Of a DNA stretch of 64,000 nucleotides, positions 36,701 to 44,963 are shown one piece after another. The DNA comes from Crambe crambe (taxonomy: Eukaryota; Porifera; Demospongiae; Poecilosclerida; Crambeidae), in assembly GCA_963924555.1 (NCBI GenBank), contig OZ004586.1, forward strand, positions 4,360,501 through 4,424,500. Direction: 5' to 3'. The position numbers were made by a program, and so were the translations under genes. Numbering within the stretch: position 1 is the stretch's first letter; the number at the start of each line of letters is the position of its first letter. Below the pieces are notes generated by a model. It saw only the letters and a program-made list of their open reading frames with translations, was not told the origin of the DNA and did not search any database.

Positions 36701-39700
36701 TGTTCTAAGTGCTATGGGCACGTTTCTTTTGTGGGGTCAAAGGTCAAACGAACGTGCGCATGCGTATTATTAACTATGCCCGCTAGCTATGACGTACGTA
36801 TATATATATATATCGAGCTCCCGTTGACATGACCAGAGAGTGGCTCGCTTCGCTCGCCAATTAAAATTTCAAACCAACAAGCTTTTTTGAGAGTAGCTAG
36901 AATAAAAGACAGGAGATCCTAGCTGGTCTACAGAGTGCGCATGGTCAGTTAGCCCATGACATCACCATATTGCAAAGGATGGAACTGGAAGAACATACAA
37001 GACCCTAGTGCGAGCAAAGTTTGTGTATACCTTATACAAGTTAAATTTGTTTGTGTATTAAATTTCATGGCTTGTCCATCTGTCTTGGAATCACCAATAA
37101 TAATGTCCGCCAATCAGAGAGTACTATTGTACTCTCTAAGTAGGGATGGCACGGATCGCCCATTGGACTAATTCTTAGTAGCTATTTTCTTTCATAACTT
37201 CCCTCCTACAGTCAGGAACTCCTAACTTGAAGGCTAGGACTCAAGTATGAAGAGCAGAAGACAAAGCAGTATCATTTTACAGCGACTTCTAAAATCGACG
37301 TTTTCATCTGGTCGTTCATCATCATCATAATCACTTATTTCAGAAATGGTTCATTCAAGTGCTATAATTTTCATACCAATCTACTCAGAATTGACTGCGC
37401 TATAATCCTTTACCTTTAACTCGACATATTCGAAAATAGCATGTCATTTTCCAACTTGCTAGCTTTCAACCTACAACAAGGCAGACATTTTTATGCCCTG
37501 CACCGTACACGTGATTCTTGGACCTTGACCTTGCAATTGACTAAGGAATCTGTCATTAGCTTTCTCCACTCTCTTGATGTTGGTCTCACGATGCTCAGAG
37601 TGTAAACCCTAGGCACTAATCTGGTTATGAATCAAGCCTTGATGCAACAGTATATCAGGTACATATCAGTAAAGGCCTTTCATATACAGAATTAGGTCAA
37701 TGGCAATCTTATTATAAACTGTATAGATAGCATTAGTCCTTTCAGATCAGGTTCATTTCGGCTCATACAATATTATGATGAAACTTCCAATGAACTACAT
37801 AGCTACAATACGTGAACTTTAACTTTTGATAGCAGGATCAGTTGCCTATAATAAAATAATAGAGCATTACATCAAAAAAGATGATGAACAAGTAGGAAAA
37901 AATATTTAAAAAAGAGAAGTAGGGATGGCTGTGTGCGGTTCAAAAAAGTTCAGAGTGAATTTCAGTCAAGTTATCTCTTACCCATCACCAACTACGAGGT
38001 AACTATTCCTGCTTCACTCCCTTTATATCTCATCATAGGAGTGGAGTAGGAATAGTTGGTTCATAGTTGGTGATGGGTAAGGGGTTACTTGACCGAAGTT
38101 CACTCTTGTTGCTGAACTTTTTGGAACTGCACACAGCCATCCCAACTCTTTTTTATTTAGAATAAATTTTTTCCTTTACTCGTATTAATAAGGCTAGGGG
38201 CCGGGGGTAGGTTCGAGAGTTTCTGGCACGCACAGCGAACAATGAGCTATGCGCGCAAAACTACATATAACTAGCTCCTGTTTTGTGATCGTGATGGCTC
38301 TTCGAAAGTTCTTGAAGAAGGAAGAAAGGGAGAGTGTTTCATTGATGGAAGCTTAGTTAAAGGAGATAAATCGTGAAGTGAAGTGAAGAGGACCGAGCTA
38401 ACTATTAGCCAGAGGGAAGTACAATCGTTACACTCCAGAACAGAGAGCACAATTAATTGCAGAGAATGGACCTGCAAATGCAGCTGCATTTTTTTCTCAG
38501 CTCTTTGGTTTCAATGTAAGCTATCTACTAGTTGCCAATTTTAGCCAAATGAAAAGGCTTCATTTTGTAAATGAATCAACTTGTCGGAGGTTGAGGACTG
38601 AATACCTTAGTCAGCATCTAAAAGTTTACCAACAGAACCTCAGTGAAGCCTCTTCTTTTTAGGACAAAATTTAGATGGATAGTACAGGATTACATCAAAG
38701 CATTAAGGATGGCTGGATGAGTTGTAAATACAACAATTGTAATGGCAGCTGCCAATGGTATTGTTAAGGCTAAGGATATTAGCCATCTAGCTTCTCATGG
38801 TGGTAATATTAATATCAACAAAGGCTGGGCTCGATCTTTATTAAACCATATGAAATTTAAATGTTCAAATGCTGGGAAAGTTTCAACACCAGATTTTGAA
38901 ATTTCAACACTACTTTAACTGCTATACAATAAGCCTATGAAGGATGAACTAAGGGGAAAGTTCCATGTCTGGTATGCAAGTGAAGTAGAAAAGCAGATGT
39001 TCCTGTTGAAAAGGTGAAAGTAGATGTAAGCATGTCCAACGTCAAAGGAAAGATTGTAAACTAGATAATTTTATCCTGTCAAGCTTTGCAAAGTTGTCCT
39101 GAAATTGCTATCAACGGCTTTCGAAAGACTGGAATTCTTCCTGCCATTGATGCCATTCGAAAACAGCTACAGCTATCATGTTTAATAATAACTTTAATAA
39201 TGACTGTTATTTATGATGAAAATTTAATCACACAATAGCTAATTTAATTATACTTAGAACAAGTGAAAGTTTTGAATAAAGTAGAAAAAAAAAAAGATCT
39301 TGGTAGTGAGCAAGTGCTACACAATAACCTACTGCATACACACCACAGTCAGTGCAACCATCCTGCTGTGCACATGTTGCAATTTCCACTTTCCTTGAGC
39401 CAAGCCATTTTTCACGTAAAGTTTTTGTGTCATCCTCAACTGTGGTGAAAATAGAGTCATACACCTTCACATTAGATTCTGATCCTGCAACAATGATCCA
39501 ATGCTTATGGCTTTTGGAGAAACAATTTGTATAAAAATTGACTTCTTTGAAATCTTTCAATGGCTTGTGGACAGTAAAAGAGTAGACTGAAGACCGCAAA
39601 TCGAAGGAAACTGCCTTTTAAGTATTTCTTGTGCAAAGTCAATGTGATTAACCGAAAGCTGTTCTGATTGCAGAATTAGCCGGTCACTGTCAAACAGCTG

Positions 39701-42700
39701 AATACCAAAAATTAATGAGAGAGCCATGTTGAAATTTCAATGCTGCTATCAAGCCTCATCCACAATGACAACATCAACATCTTCAGTCCTTATTTTCTTC
39801 TGATAGCCTTGTATACATGGTAGCCTCGAACACAACTGAAACTCCATGGCTTGCACCTGGCTTGGTTGGTGCTCGACAAATGGCACATATGGCATGCACA
39901 CGTGCATGCAGTATAAGAATGCGTGCGTGAGTGCGCGATAATGTACCGCCGCCAATATTAATGTCTGCCAAAACCCTTCCAAGATACAAACGCCAAATAA
40001 AACTCCCACCAAAATTAACTCGTATACGGTATATACAGAGTCACCATCCGTTTTAACCCATGGACAGAAGCAATCCTTGTAATGTGGTTTATTTAAACCC
40101 ATGCTACTGTTCAGCAAGCAATCACAGCAAGTGCAGGTCATAACTCATTGAAATTGCTCCATTATGCCCCAAACAACTAGCAAGATTATCATTTTATCAT
40201 AGTGGATGGTGGGCTTTGTGTCACGCCCAGCCCAAAGATCAAAGAAGCCGCTTATAAAGTTATAGAGTGTGCAACTATACACCTACACACTATACTTTAA
40301 CTTGCCCATGCGGGCCAGGGGCACAGTGCCATAGTTGGGTGCTGGCAGCAAGGAGCTAACTGGCATGCGGGATGCCAGCCGACACTGTAAGTTTGTTAGG
40401 TTTGAAATGTGGAATGTGGTCAATGGATATCATTACCATAAATCGGGAATTTTTCGCTGTTAATGATAATTAGCAGTTGACTCAAAGAACGAAAAGTAAA
40501 CATGTGAAATATTTTCTACAACGGATTATTACAATAATTATTACGTCTACAACGGATTATTAAAACATGGTGCACATGGTAGCCACAAACACAGTGAGTG
40601 ATCTAGAACTCTGCACGAGCACTTTCCACCATTTTCCTCCAGCTGGATTTAGTAGTGAAATTTTCATTGTTGAAAATAATTCTCAGGTGATTCAAAAAAT
40701 GAATAATAAACACATCGAAAAAAATTAAATGCGAAGATATTTTACGGTATAAATGTGCGCCATAATCATTAAAATTCAACATTTCAAACCCAACAAGTTT
40801 TTCTGAGAGTAACTGGTAAAAAGGACAGAAAATTCTAGCTTATTGTAAGATGGTGTTTAGCGTCCACCTCGGGCAGACACAAAATACTTGTATCCCTTGT
40901 GCTCAGGAGTATCCAGAGTTGAGCCTTGGCCCTCAAGCTTAACCTAATACATCCTTTGCACTCTGGATGTAACTATTATGTAGTTCATCCAAGAGCTTTG
41001 TGATAAGAACAAATGAGTTAGACTAACAGCTACTTTACTTGCTTGCTCACTCGCTGTCAATATGTTGCACATGCCCCAGTAGTCAACTAATTGAGTTTCA
41101 ACATATTGCAAACTTGAACTTCATAATACTGTTACATAAAAATTGAAAGAAGAATGATCATGCATGAGCTACTTTCTATATGTTTAGTTTTCATGCTTTA
41201 GTCTATATGAAGCCTGAAGATTTTTTTTACGAAGAAGCCAGATTACGTTGAACTCTACCAGCCATCCACCTCATAAGTTAAAGGCATAAAGTTACTGAAT
41301 GCACCTCCTGTCTGAGCAGCAACTTTACAGGGATTTTTATTCACTTCACCCTATTGGCAAATCATTGCAGTAGCATACACCAAATGCATTGATGCAATAC
41401 ACACTATTGTTTTTTTTTCTTCCTTTTCTTTGTTTAGTTATCAGTCCAGCTAGGAGAATGATAGCTTGCAACCGAGCAATCAAGGAAAAGGGATCTTGTG
41501 ACGAGCGCTTTGTACAAAGTTTCTTATCGGGTTCTCCCAGGTCTGGGAAGTCGTCATTCAAGCACAGAGTCGTGGGTCGTTTTCGAAACACACAAGCAAG
41601 CACAGGTGTGGCCGAGAAGGTAACGAGAGTTGAAGTATCCAGATCTACTGTTCAAGTCGGAGGGCTGGTATGGAACGAATTAAAGTCCTCTGAAGATGAA
41701 GAAGCCATAGTGGCTAATAAAATCTCTATAAATGTTTTTCTACAGCCATCACTAAAGCAAGATACAGCCACATCAATAAATAACCAGGGCCCACTACAGC
41801 ATTTTCTATGGAAGATGAAAAAAATATTGCGGATAAGAAGAATGCCACAAAGAAATCAGCTCACAAGCTACTATGATGAAACTACTTCTGAATCCACTGG
41901 AGTAAACCCTTACCAGATCATGAAGTCTTCTTCTAACAGACCTCTCTCCTCCACTCTAACTCCTGCTACTGCCACAGCAAGTGTCCAGGACAGTGTCTCA
42001 CATGGAAGCTACAAGAGCATCTGGACACAATACATGTCTGATGTGGGAGGACAGCCAGAGTTCCAAGAGCTCCTCCCCAACCTGTTGTATGGCCCCTCCT
42101 TATTTTATCATGTTTTTAGAGCTGATCAAAGTTTATATGATAAGGTCCACGTGGAGTATCTGCATTCCAATGGAGAATCAATGGTACCTTACGACACTAC
42201 TGTATCCACCAAAGATGCCATACTCCAGTTTCTTTCCAGCGTCTCTTCCATTGGAGTGGGCAGCAAACCTCAGGGAGGAAAGCAAGTCTCACCTAAAATT
42301 CTCTTCATTGCTACTCACATCGACAAGCTTGAGTCAGAAGATAAGATCCTGGAAATCGACCAAGAGCTTCAGCGAATCATAAAGGAGACACAGGCTTTCA
42401 AGGATAAGATGATAGTGTATGGATCGAAGTCCTGCATGTTGCTTCCTGTGAATAACCTCTCCAAAGATGACAGTGCCTTCCAGAATGTACGAGCTGTCGT
42501 AGACCGAGTAGTCACTGGCAGTGACGACTACTGCATTAGCGTTCCTTACACGTGGTCTCTCTTTTCCATCACCATACAACACCTGAAGGAGCAAGTGTTA
42601 TCTTATGACACTTGTCTAGCTGTGGGTAAGGAGTGTGGTATCGACACAACTGGAGACATGGATGACTGTCTTTGGTTCCTGCACCACCGAACTGGGATCC

Positions 42701-44758
42701 TTCGCCACTTCAAGGAGGTCCCAGAGCTCTGTCATCTGATTGTGAAAGACCCGCAGTACATATTTGATAAGGTCACAGATTTGATCGTTAACACCTTCAC
42801 GTTTGAGAAGACTGGAGGTGATATGGTCGTTGAGGAAGAATTCTCCAAGAAGGGAATATTTTCTATTGAAAGTTTCGAGAGGCTAACATCCAATTCAGAC
42901 CTCATGTCTTCTTCTGAGCTTATCAAATTGTTTGAGCACCTCCGCATTGTAGCTCCTTTGAGAATAGCGGGCACTTTAAGGAAGTACTTTCTTCCTTGTG
43001 CTCTGGTCCATGTTGACCCTCAGGAAGCTCCAGAAGTCTCTCCAGAGTGGCTTCCTTCCATCTTCTTTGGGTTCAGCAGTGGTTACTGCCCAAATGGCAT
43101 ATTCGCTGCTCTTGTGGCAGATCTTCTTCACATGAAACAAGGCTTAGCTTTCCAGTGGGAGTTTCGTGAAGACAAAATATTTAGAAATCAAATCTGTTTT
43201 TCGATCGGTCCTTTCCTGGATAGATTCCGCTTCACTGTTTCTTCAGATCACGTCGGTGTCAACATCTTACCAAGTGATATATCTCTGCATATATTATCCA
43301 AGATAAGCAACCACGTAAGGCAGCAGATTTCGAGCAGTTTATCAGATGTCATAGCAAGGCTGAACTATGACGCTGGAAGGGTAGTTCACCGATTGGCATT
43401 TCGATGTCCCTTGTCCACCTGCACCCAAAACTTTCATCTTGCATATATGCGCTTTAACCAAAATGTCCCTTGTGCCTTGGAATGTTCTTACCTCAAGAAT
43501 AAAGTAACTGAAATCCCTACGAACTGCAACGTTTGGCTTGATGAGGTTAGTTTCTCGAATAAACATCAGCTTTAATACCTTAAGACTTATTGAATAATAG
43601 CTAATTCTTTTTGATGCAGACTTTTGTGCCTCTGAAAACTTCACCATTCCTCCACAGTAGCAATTGGTCTTCATCTGAACAGGATCAAGATTCTAGTCCT
43701 CTTTCTGGTGAGTTATTTAAGAACTTGTAGATAGCTACAGTGTATTACTTTCTACTGCTACTATCCAGTCTCAACTCCCAGAGCTGTTCGGGATCAGGAC
43801 CATACATACTCCGAAAATGATCACCAAGGTGCGATGACACTTACATTAGTTCATTAGCTTAATTTCCATATGAAGTTTATGACTCAAAACATGTTTGGTC
43901 TTTAGATTTGTAGCTATCATAAACATGTAGCTACTGATTTGTATCTATCCTTGGCATGTTATTCAGTCATTTTCTATTTTTATCCTTTATTGTTCTCCTT
44001 TTAAACAATCAGCTGCCGTGTGTGCTTTATTGGTATACTGTCTATATCTATTGTGCATATTTTATAAGCTCAAATTGATTAGTTATACCACCCTACAGCA
44101 AAAATCCCATCATCAGTGACACCTCAATCAGCCAAGAAGCCTGGTAGGATAACAGCTGCAAACTGTCCTGCTTTAGGTGAGTATTGTAATAATACGTAAC
44201 AGTTTTAAGTATATATGTTCACTAACTGACTACATTTCCCCCAGTTCTTCTCGTTATTGTATCAAAAATCAAAATGATAATGGTAGCTAGGTATTGAAGG
44301 TTATAAATTAGCTCTTTGTTTCTACAGGAAAGGAAATATCTAAGTCGAGGATGATGTTACTTAGGTGGACTGCAAGCTCTGGGCAGAGTCAAGTGCTAAG
44401 ACTTCAGCGGGAAATGTCTCCCAAGTGGAGGGACATAGGACAACTTCTTTGCATTAGTGCAGCACAACTGGATGGCTGGGAAGAGATGTACCACCATGAC
44501 CCCATTCGTTGCATTGATAGAGTGGTTCAAGCATGGATGCAACGAAACTCAGAACAAGTGAGAGAAGTAGCTCTATTCTTGTATGTAGTTTATCTGGTAT
44601 AGCTAGCAGCTATACTTTATTATTTATTTTATTAAATGATGTTATCTGTGCAGTACCCAATCAAGTGGGAAGGTCTCCTCAAGTTACTGGATGATGTCCA
44701 ACTGAACAGTATTGCAGATCAACTGGAAGAAGCAGCTCTGGTTGGAGCTGATTTATAG
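15735..44758 (+). CDS. Death-fold/ROC-COR/DEATH (ROCO) protein, 10 exons
   Basis: Exons: 15735-15771, 23108-23395, 30139-30384, 31193-31456, 41438-43545, 43620-43707, 43769-43828, 44099-44176, 44328-44557 and 44654-44758. All borders are GT/AG, phases agree throughout, and the sum is 3504 nt, i.e. 1167 residues plus TAG. Domains: three N-terminal death-fold repeats (about 13-108, 109-190, 191-277), ROC GTPase (P-loop GSPRSGKS 310-317; STG switch I; DVGGQ 480-484; THID 571-574), COR (about 640-980), a Ser/Pro linker, and C-terminal DEATH (about 1065-1160). No kinase or leucine-rich repeats are seen. Role: an intracellular GTPase-scaffold in death-fold signalling, inferred by analogy with DAPK1 and other ROCO proteins. 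The first exon rests on phase match and a conserved duplicate. Extra exons in intron 4 cannot be excluded. Confidence 0.75.
17690..17860. repeat. Dispersed repeat with GTTAGCTGATGATGTCAT core
   Basis: A block containing a TTAGCTGATGATGTCATCGT core, followed by GAAGAACGTACA and a tail CATTCGACTCCCTAATGTG. Related copies lie near 35960-36060, 36940-37020 and 63540-63640. No coding content; perhaps a SINE or MITE family. Confidence 0.5.
18102..18643. mobile_element. Foldback element, about 540 bp palindrome
   Basis: The left arm (from 18102, ATATCTTCATTATACTACCC) and right arm (to 18643, its reverse complement) pair over roughly 215-260 bp, with a short unpaired centre near 18370-18425. Shared landmarks are CTCAAAAGAGAGCTCTCTTT and AGGCCTTTGATACTCCTATC. 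It interrupts one copy of a tandem intronic duplication, so it is younger than that duplication. Confidence 0.8.
18820..20060. repeat. Intronic direct duplication, unit 1
   Basis: This block is repeated in the same orientation at about 21430-23080. Matching landmarks include CACATACTGATCATGATCCT, ATGCTGGATTGATGTCCTCC and GTTCTAGTTCCATGGCAGGG. Only the second copy is followed by a death-fold exon. Confidence 0.7.
21083..21120. repeat. (CAAA)n microsatellite
   Basis: About nine CAAA units with one CAAATAAA interruption. Confidence 0.85.
21430..23080. repeat. Intronic direct duplication, unit 2
   Basis: Second copy of the block at 18820-20060, lengthened by the MITE at 21898-22499. It ends just upstream of the exon 2 acceptor at 23106-23107. 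Confidence 0.7.
21898..22499. mobile_element. MULE-type MITE, about 30-bp TIR, 9-bp TSD
   Basis: The ends are inverted: left TAGCCTCGTCC, then AGGCCCTC and TTTTTA; right is the reverse complement with a few extra G. The flanks are GTACTTATA (21889-21897) and GTACTTACA (22500-22508), a 9-bp target duplication with one mismatch, as expected for Mutator-like elements. The corresponding place in the unit 1 duplication lacks it (empty site near 19430). The 602-bp interior has no evident transposase. Confidence 0.85.
23108..23395 (+). CDS. ROCO exon 2: death-fold repeat 1
   Basis: A phase 1-1 exon of 288 nt. It encodes a helical domain starting DPPALTLDNVVKVL, with DPTPSWRRII before the last helices and ending YAEPVTG. 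This matches the pattern of the next two exons (LT-ENV-VL start; HPxPSW motif late). The SW motif and spacing are typical of death-superfamily repeats; assignment to DEATH, CARD or DED is not certain. Confidence 0.75.
24540..26040. repeat. Three diverged tandem units of about 560-600 bp
   Basis: Units begin near 24540, 25137 and 25729. All share an AAGGGGC(A/G)(G/A)(A/G)GTTT motif, GAGCAA(C/T)AAGGTACC, and AAGCCT(A/T)-rich segments followed by a Leu-codon-like CTAAGCTC stretch. No coding content is recognised. Confidence 0.65.
26429..26502 (+). repeat. GGCGAGCGAAGCGAGCC repeat with (TA)n
   Basis: GGCGAGCGAAGCGAGCCACT, then CTCTGGTCATGTCAATGGGA and GCTCGA, runs into a (TA)n tract. The same 46-bp block in reverse orientation, with one mismatch, lies at 36814-36861. 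It is probably the end of a dispersed element. Confidence 0.65.
27231..27355. mobile_element. Half of a foldback MITE
   Basis: Matches the left arm of the complete palindromic element at 37907-38154 (GATGGCTGTGTG, CCTTACCCATCACCAACTAC, AACTATTCCT). Confidence 0.6.
27614..27744. mobile_element. Short hairpin element, about 130 bp
   Basis: The arms AAAGAGTTGGAA plus TGCAAGGATGAAGTCAAAT are mirrored as ATTTGACTTCATCCTTGCA plus TTCCAACTCTTT, around a loop of about 30 bases. Confidence 0.75.
28619..28651 (-). repeat. Small palindrome, AGAGAGNGNGGTAGCNCTCTCT family
   Basis: On the minus strand it reads close to the motif that opens the inserted block at 56588. A weaker relative lies at 33646-33670. 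Probably an element terminus. Confidence 0.45.
30139..30384 (+). CDS. ROCO exon 3: death-fold repeat 2
   Basis: A phase 1-1 exon of 246 nt. It starts DPTLTPENVRIVLEQV, has a late HPTWMRLAGVLY motif in place of the PSW motif, and ends RRFLHTPSP. It is homologous by pattern to exons 2 and 4. The acceptor is TTGTAG and the donor GTAAGA. Confidence 0.75.
30385..31192 (+). other. ROCO intron 3
   Basis: AT-rich intron with a short (GTAT)n run near 30440. Nothing else was recognised. Confidence 0.6.
31193..31456 (+). CDS. ROCO exon 4: death-fold repeat 3
   Basis: A phase 1-1 exon of 264 nt. It starts DPSLTVENMCEVLKGL and contains HPAPSWAHIAEGLFL near its end. The donor GTATGT follows CCAATAG. The phase fits the acceptor of the large GTPase exon at 41438. 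A broken copy of its 3' half lies at 32345-32480. Confidence 0.75.
32345..32480 (+). pseudogene. Broken duplicate of death-fold exon 4
   Basis: Resumes the exon 4 sequence at GTACC-GGTAACCTATCTGA and continues through GCCCACCCTGCCCCCTCATG to a GGTATGTAAG donor. It has an early in-frame stop (CTGACTGAAATAG), an internal deletion of about 18 bp (the GGTCTCTTTC segment) and another stop (GAGTGA). The 5' half is absent. Inert by-product of tandem duplication. Confidence 0.8.
34529..34822 (-). pseudogene. Antisense exon-like frame, unknown family
   Basis: A 97-codon minus-strand frame of normal protein composition (motifs LTDEKEKELNKFF, LWDDLGKVNLAYCQLFSEMA). A diverged, disrupted relative of the same strand lies at about 32050-32330 (GKVNF-YSQLFSEMAK). 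This suggests a duplicated exon of an unidentified gene rather than chance. Not recognised. Confidence 0.35.
34860..35690. repeat. Tandem repeat, four units of about 190 bp
   Basis: Units contain CTGGTTTAGCTGTAAGCAAA at 35001, 35200, 35391 and 35578. The spacings 199, 191 and 187 are not multiples of one codon frame, so the long open frames across it are probably not genes. Confidence 0.8.
36075..36440. repeat. Direct repeat, left copy
   Basis: Begins ATATACAGAGTCACCATCC and includes GTGCAGGTCAT and CTTTAACTTGCCC. It is repeated in the same orientation at 40028-40430, with the transposon relics between. Confidence 0.7.
36803..36861 (-). repeat. Inverted copy of the GGCGAGCGAAGCGAG repeat
   Basis: Reverse complement of the block at 26429-26482, again next to a TA tract (36800-36814) and TCGAGCTC. 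Confidence 0.65.
37907..38154. mobile_element. Complete foldback MITE, about 248 bp
   Basis: The arms are nearly perfect reverse complements, outer AAAAGAG then GGGATGGCTGTGTGC, inner CTTACCCATCACCAACTA and AACTATTCCT. The centre is near 38030. No coding content. A half copy lies at 27231-27355. Confidence 0.8.
38270..39160 (+). mobile_element. CENPB-type (pogo-like) DDE transposon relic
   Basis: An N-terminal piece with YTPEQRAQLIAENGPANAAAF lies at about 38425-38514 before a GTAAGC donor. The second piece (about 38680-38920) has VMAAANGIVKAKDI and NINKGWARSLLNHMKF, which match the CENPB/psq-type DNA-binding region of pogo-like transposases I recall as abundant in sponges and corals. A tail piece (about 39070-39155) reads PEIAINGFRKTGILPAID, the usual end of the DDE domain. 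The catalytic core between them is missing and stops occur near 38390, 38720, 38918 and 39017, so the copy is dead. Confidence 0.65.
39228..39720 (-). pseudogene. Ulp1/SENP-like cysteine protease (C48) fragment
   Basis: On the minus strand, a first part (about 39720-39590) reads SVNHIDFAQEILKRQFP then GLQ, the start of a C48 domain. After a frame change near 39595, the frame 39599-39228 holds the catalytic signature: His in KHWIIVAGS, Asp in KVYDSIF, Gln in AQQDG and Cys in TDCGVYAVGY. Known C48 proteases cleave SUMO or related modifiers. Such ORFs occur widely beside transposons. It lies tail to tail with the pogo-like relic and was probably carried by a mobile element. The frame change and lack of an N-terminal region suggest a pseudogene. 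Confidence 0.65.
40028..40430. repeat. Direct repeat, right copy
   Basis: Same orientation as 36075-36440, with several small indels. Shares GAGTCACCATCC, GTGGTTTATTT, AGCAAGTGCAGGTCAT, TTTGTGTCA and ATGCCAGCC landmarks. Confidence 0.7.
41438..43545 (+). CDS. ROCO exon 5: ROC GTPase and COR domains
   Basis: One 2108-nt exon (acceptor TTTAG, phase 1; donor GTTAGT, phase 0) encodes about 702 residues. G1 is GSPRSGKS. Switch I is ASTGVAEK. G3 is DVGGQPEFQELLP, directly followed by the YGPSLFYHVFRA strand/helix. G4 is the ROC-type THID rather than NKXD. G1 and G3 lie about 170 residues apart, with a Ser/Thr-rich insert (TPATATASVQDS). The remainder matches a COR domain, including DDCLWFLHHRTGILRHF and a later GIFSIESFERL stretch. 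In ROCO proteins ROC binds GTP and COR mediates dimerisation (known for the family). Broken copies of parts of this exon lie at 47167-47310 and 51395-51490. Confidence 0.9.
43620..44176 (+). CDS. ROCO exons 6-8: Ser/Pro/Gln-rich linker
   Basis: Three small exons, 43620-43707, 43769-43828 and 44099-44176. All end in phase 1 at GTGAGT or GTGCGA donors. They encode a low-complexity, probably unstructured linker (for example SSSEQDQDSSPLS, TPQSAKKPGRITAA) between COR and DEATH. A broken relative of exon 6 is at 51527-51611. Confidence 0.7.
44328..44758 (+). CDS. ROCO exons 9-10: C-terminal DEATH domain
   Basis: Exons 44328-44557 and 44654-44758 encode a canonical DEATH domain. It has KWRDIGQLLCISAAQLDGWE in helices 1-3, DPIRCIDRVVQAWMQRN around the conserved Trp, then KWEGLLKLLDDVQLNSIADQ, ending at TAG 44758. 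This matches the six-helix pattern of DAPK1-like and UNC5-like DEATH domains. It is the clearest death-fold domain in the protein and the likely homotypic interaction surface. Confidence 0.85.
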
Positions 44759-44957
44759 CAGCCGTGCACTGATAGCTGAAGCATTCACTCTTCACCATAC
44801 ATTAAATTGACAGGTTTTATATTTTTTATGCAGTGATTTTTAGCTAAAATTTTAATGGATTTTGTGGCTTTTAAAAATTTATACACAAACAAGAAGTTCA
44901 CATTGCTATAGTTAATTTCATATTTCACTTATCAGTTCAGTTCCATTTGGTGTGGAT

Positions 44958-44963
44958 AATAAA
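44958..44963 (+). terminator. Candidate polyadenylation signal
   Basis: AATAAA lies 200 bp after the ROCO stop. An ATTAAA variant is nearer, at about 44802. Choice uncertain. Confidence 0.35.

Larger units (their letters stand above)
31457..41437 (+). other. ROCO intron 4, about 10 kb
   Basis: Holds a broken exon 4 copy, a duplicated block (about 31590-32340 and 33545-34790), an antisense exon-like frame, a four-unit tandem repeat, a foldback MITE, and relics of a CENPB-type transposon and a Ulp1-like protease between two direct repeats. A fragment at about 31743-31846 ends GGTACGGGCCTG and looks like one terminus of a hAT-like element. Confidence 0.6.

Noticed and set aside
39749-40141. 130-codon minus-strand frame upstream of the Ulp1-like relic
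   Set aside because: Largely overlaps the direct repeat at 40028-40430 and shows no domain; only a chance frame is supported.
36075-40430. LTR pair around an internal region
   Set aside because: The direct repeats lack TG/CA ends and a primer-binding site, and no gag, protease or reverse transcriptase lies between them.
15735-44758. Annotation as an NLR (NACHT) gene
   Set aside because: The nucleotide-binding core has ROC features (DVGGQ, THID, COR following), not NACHT Walker B or leucine-rich repeats.
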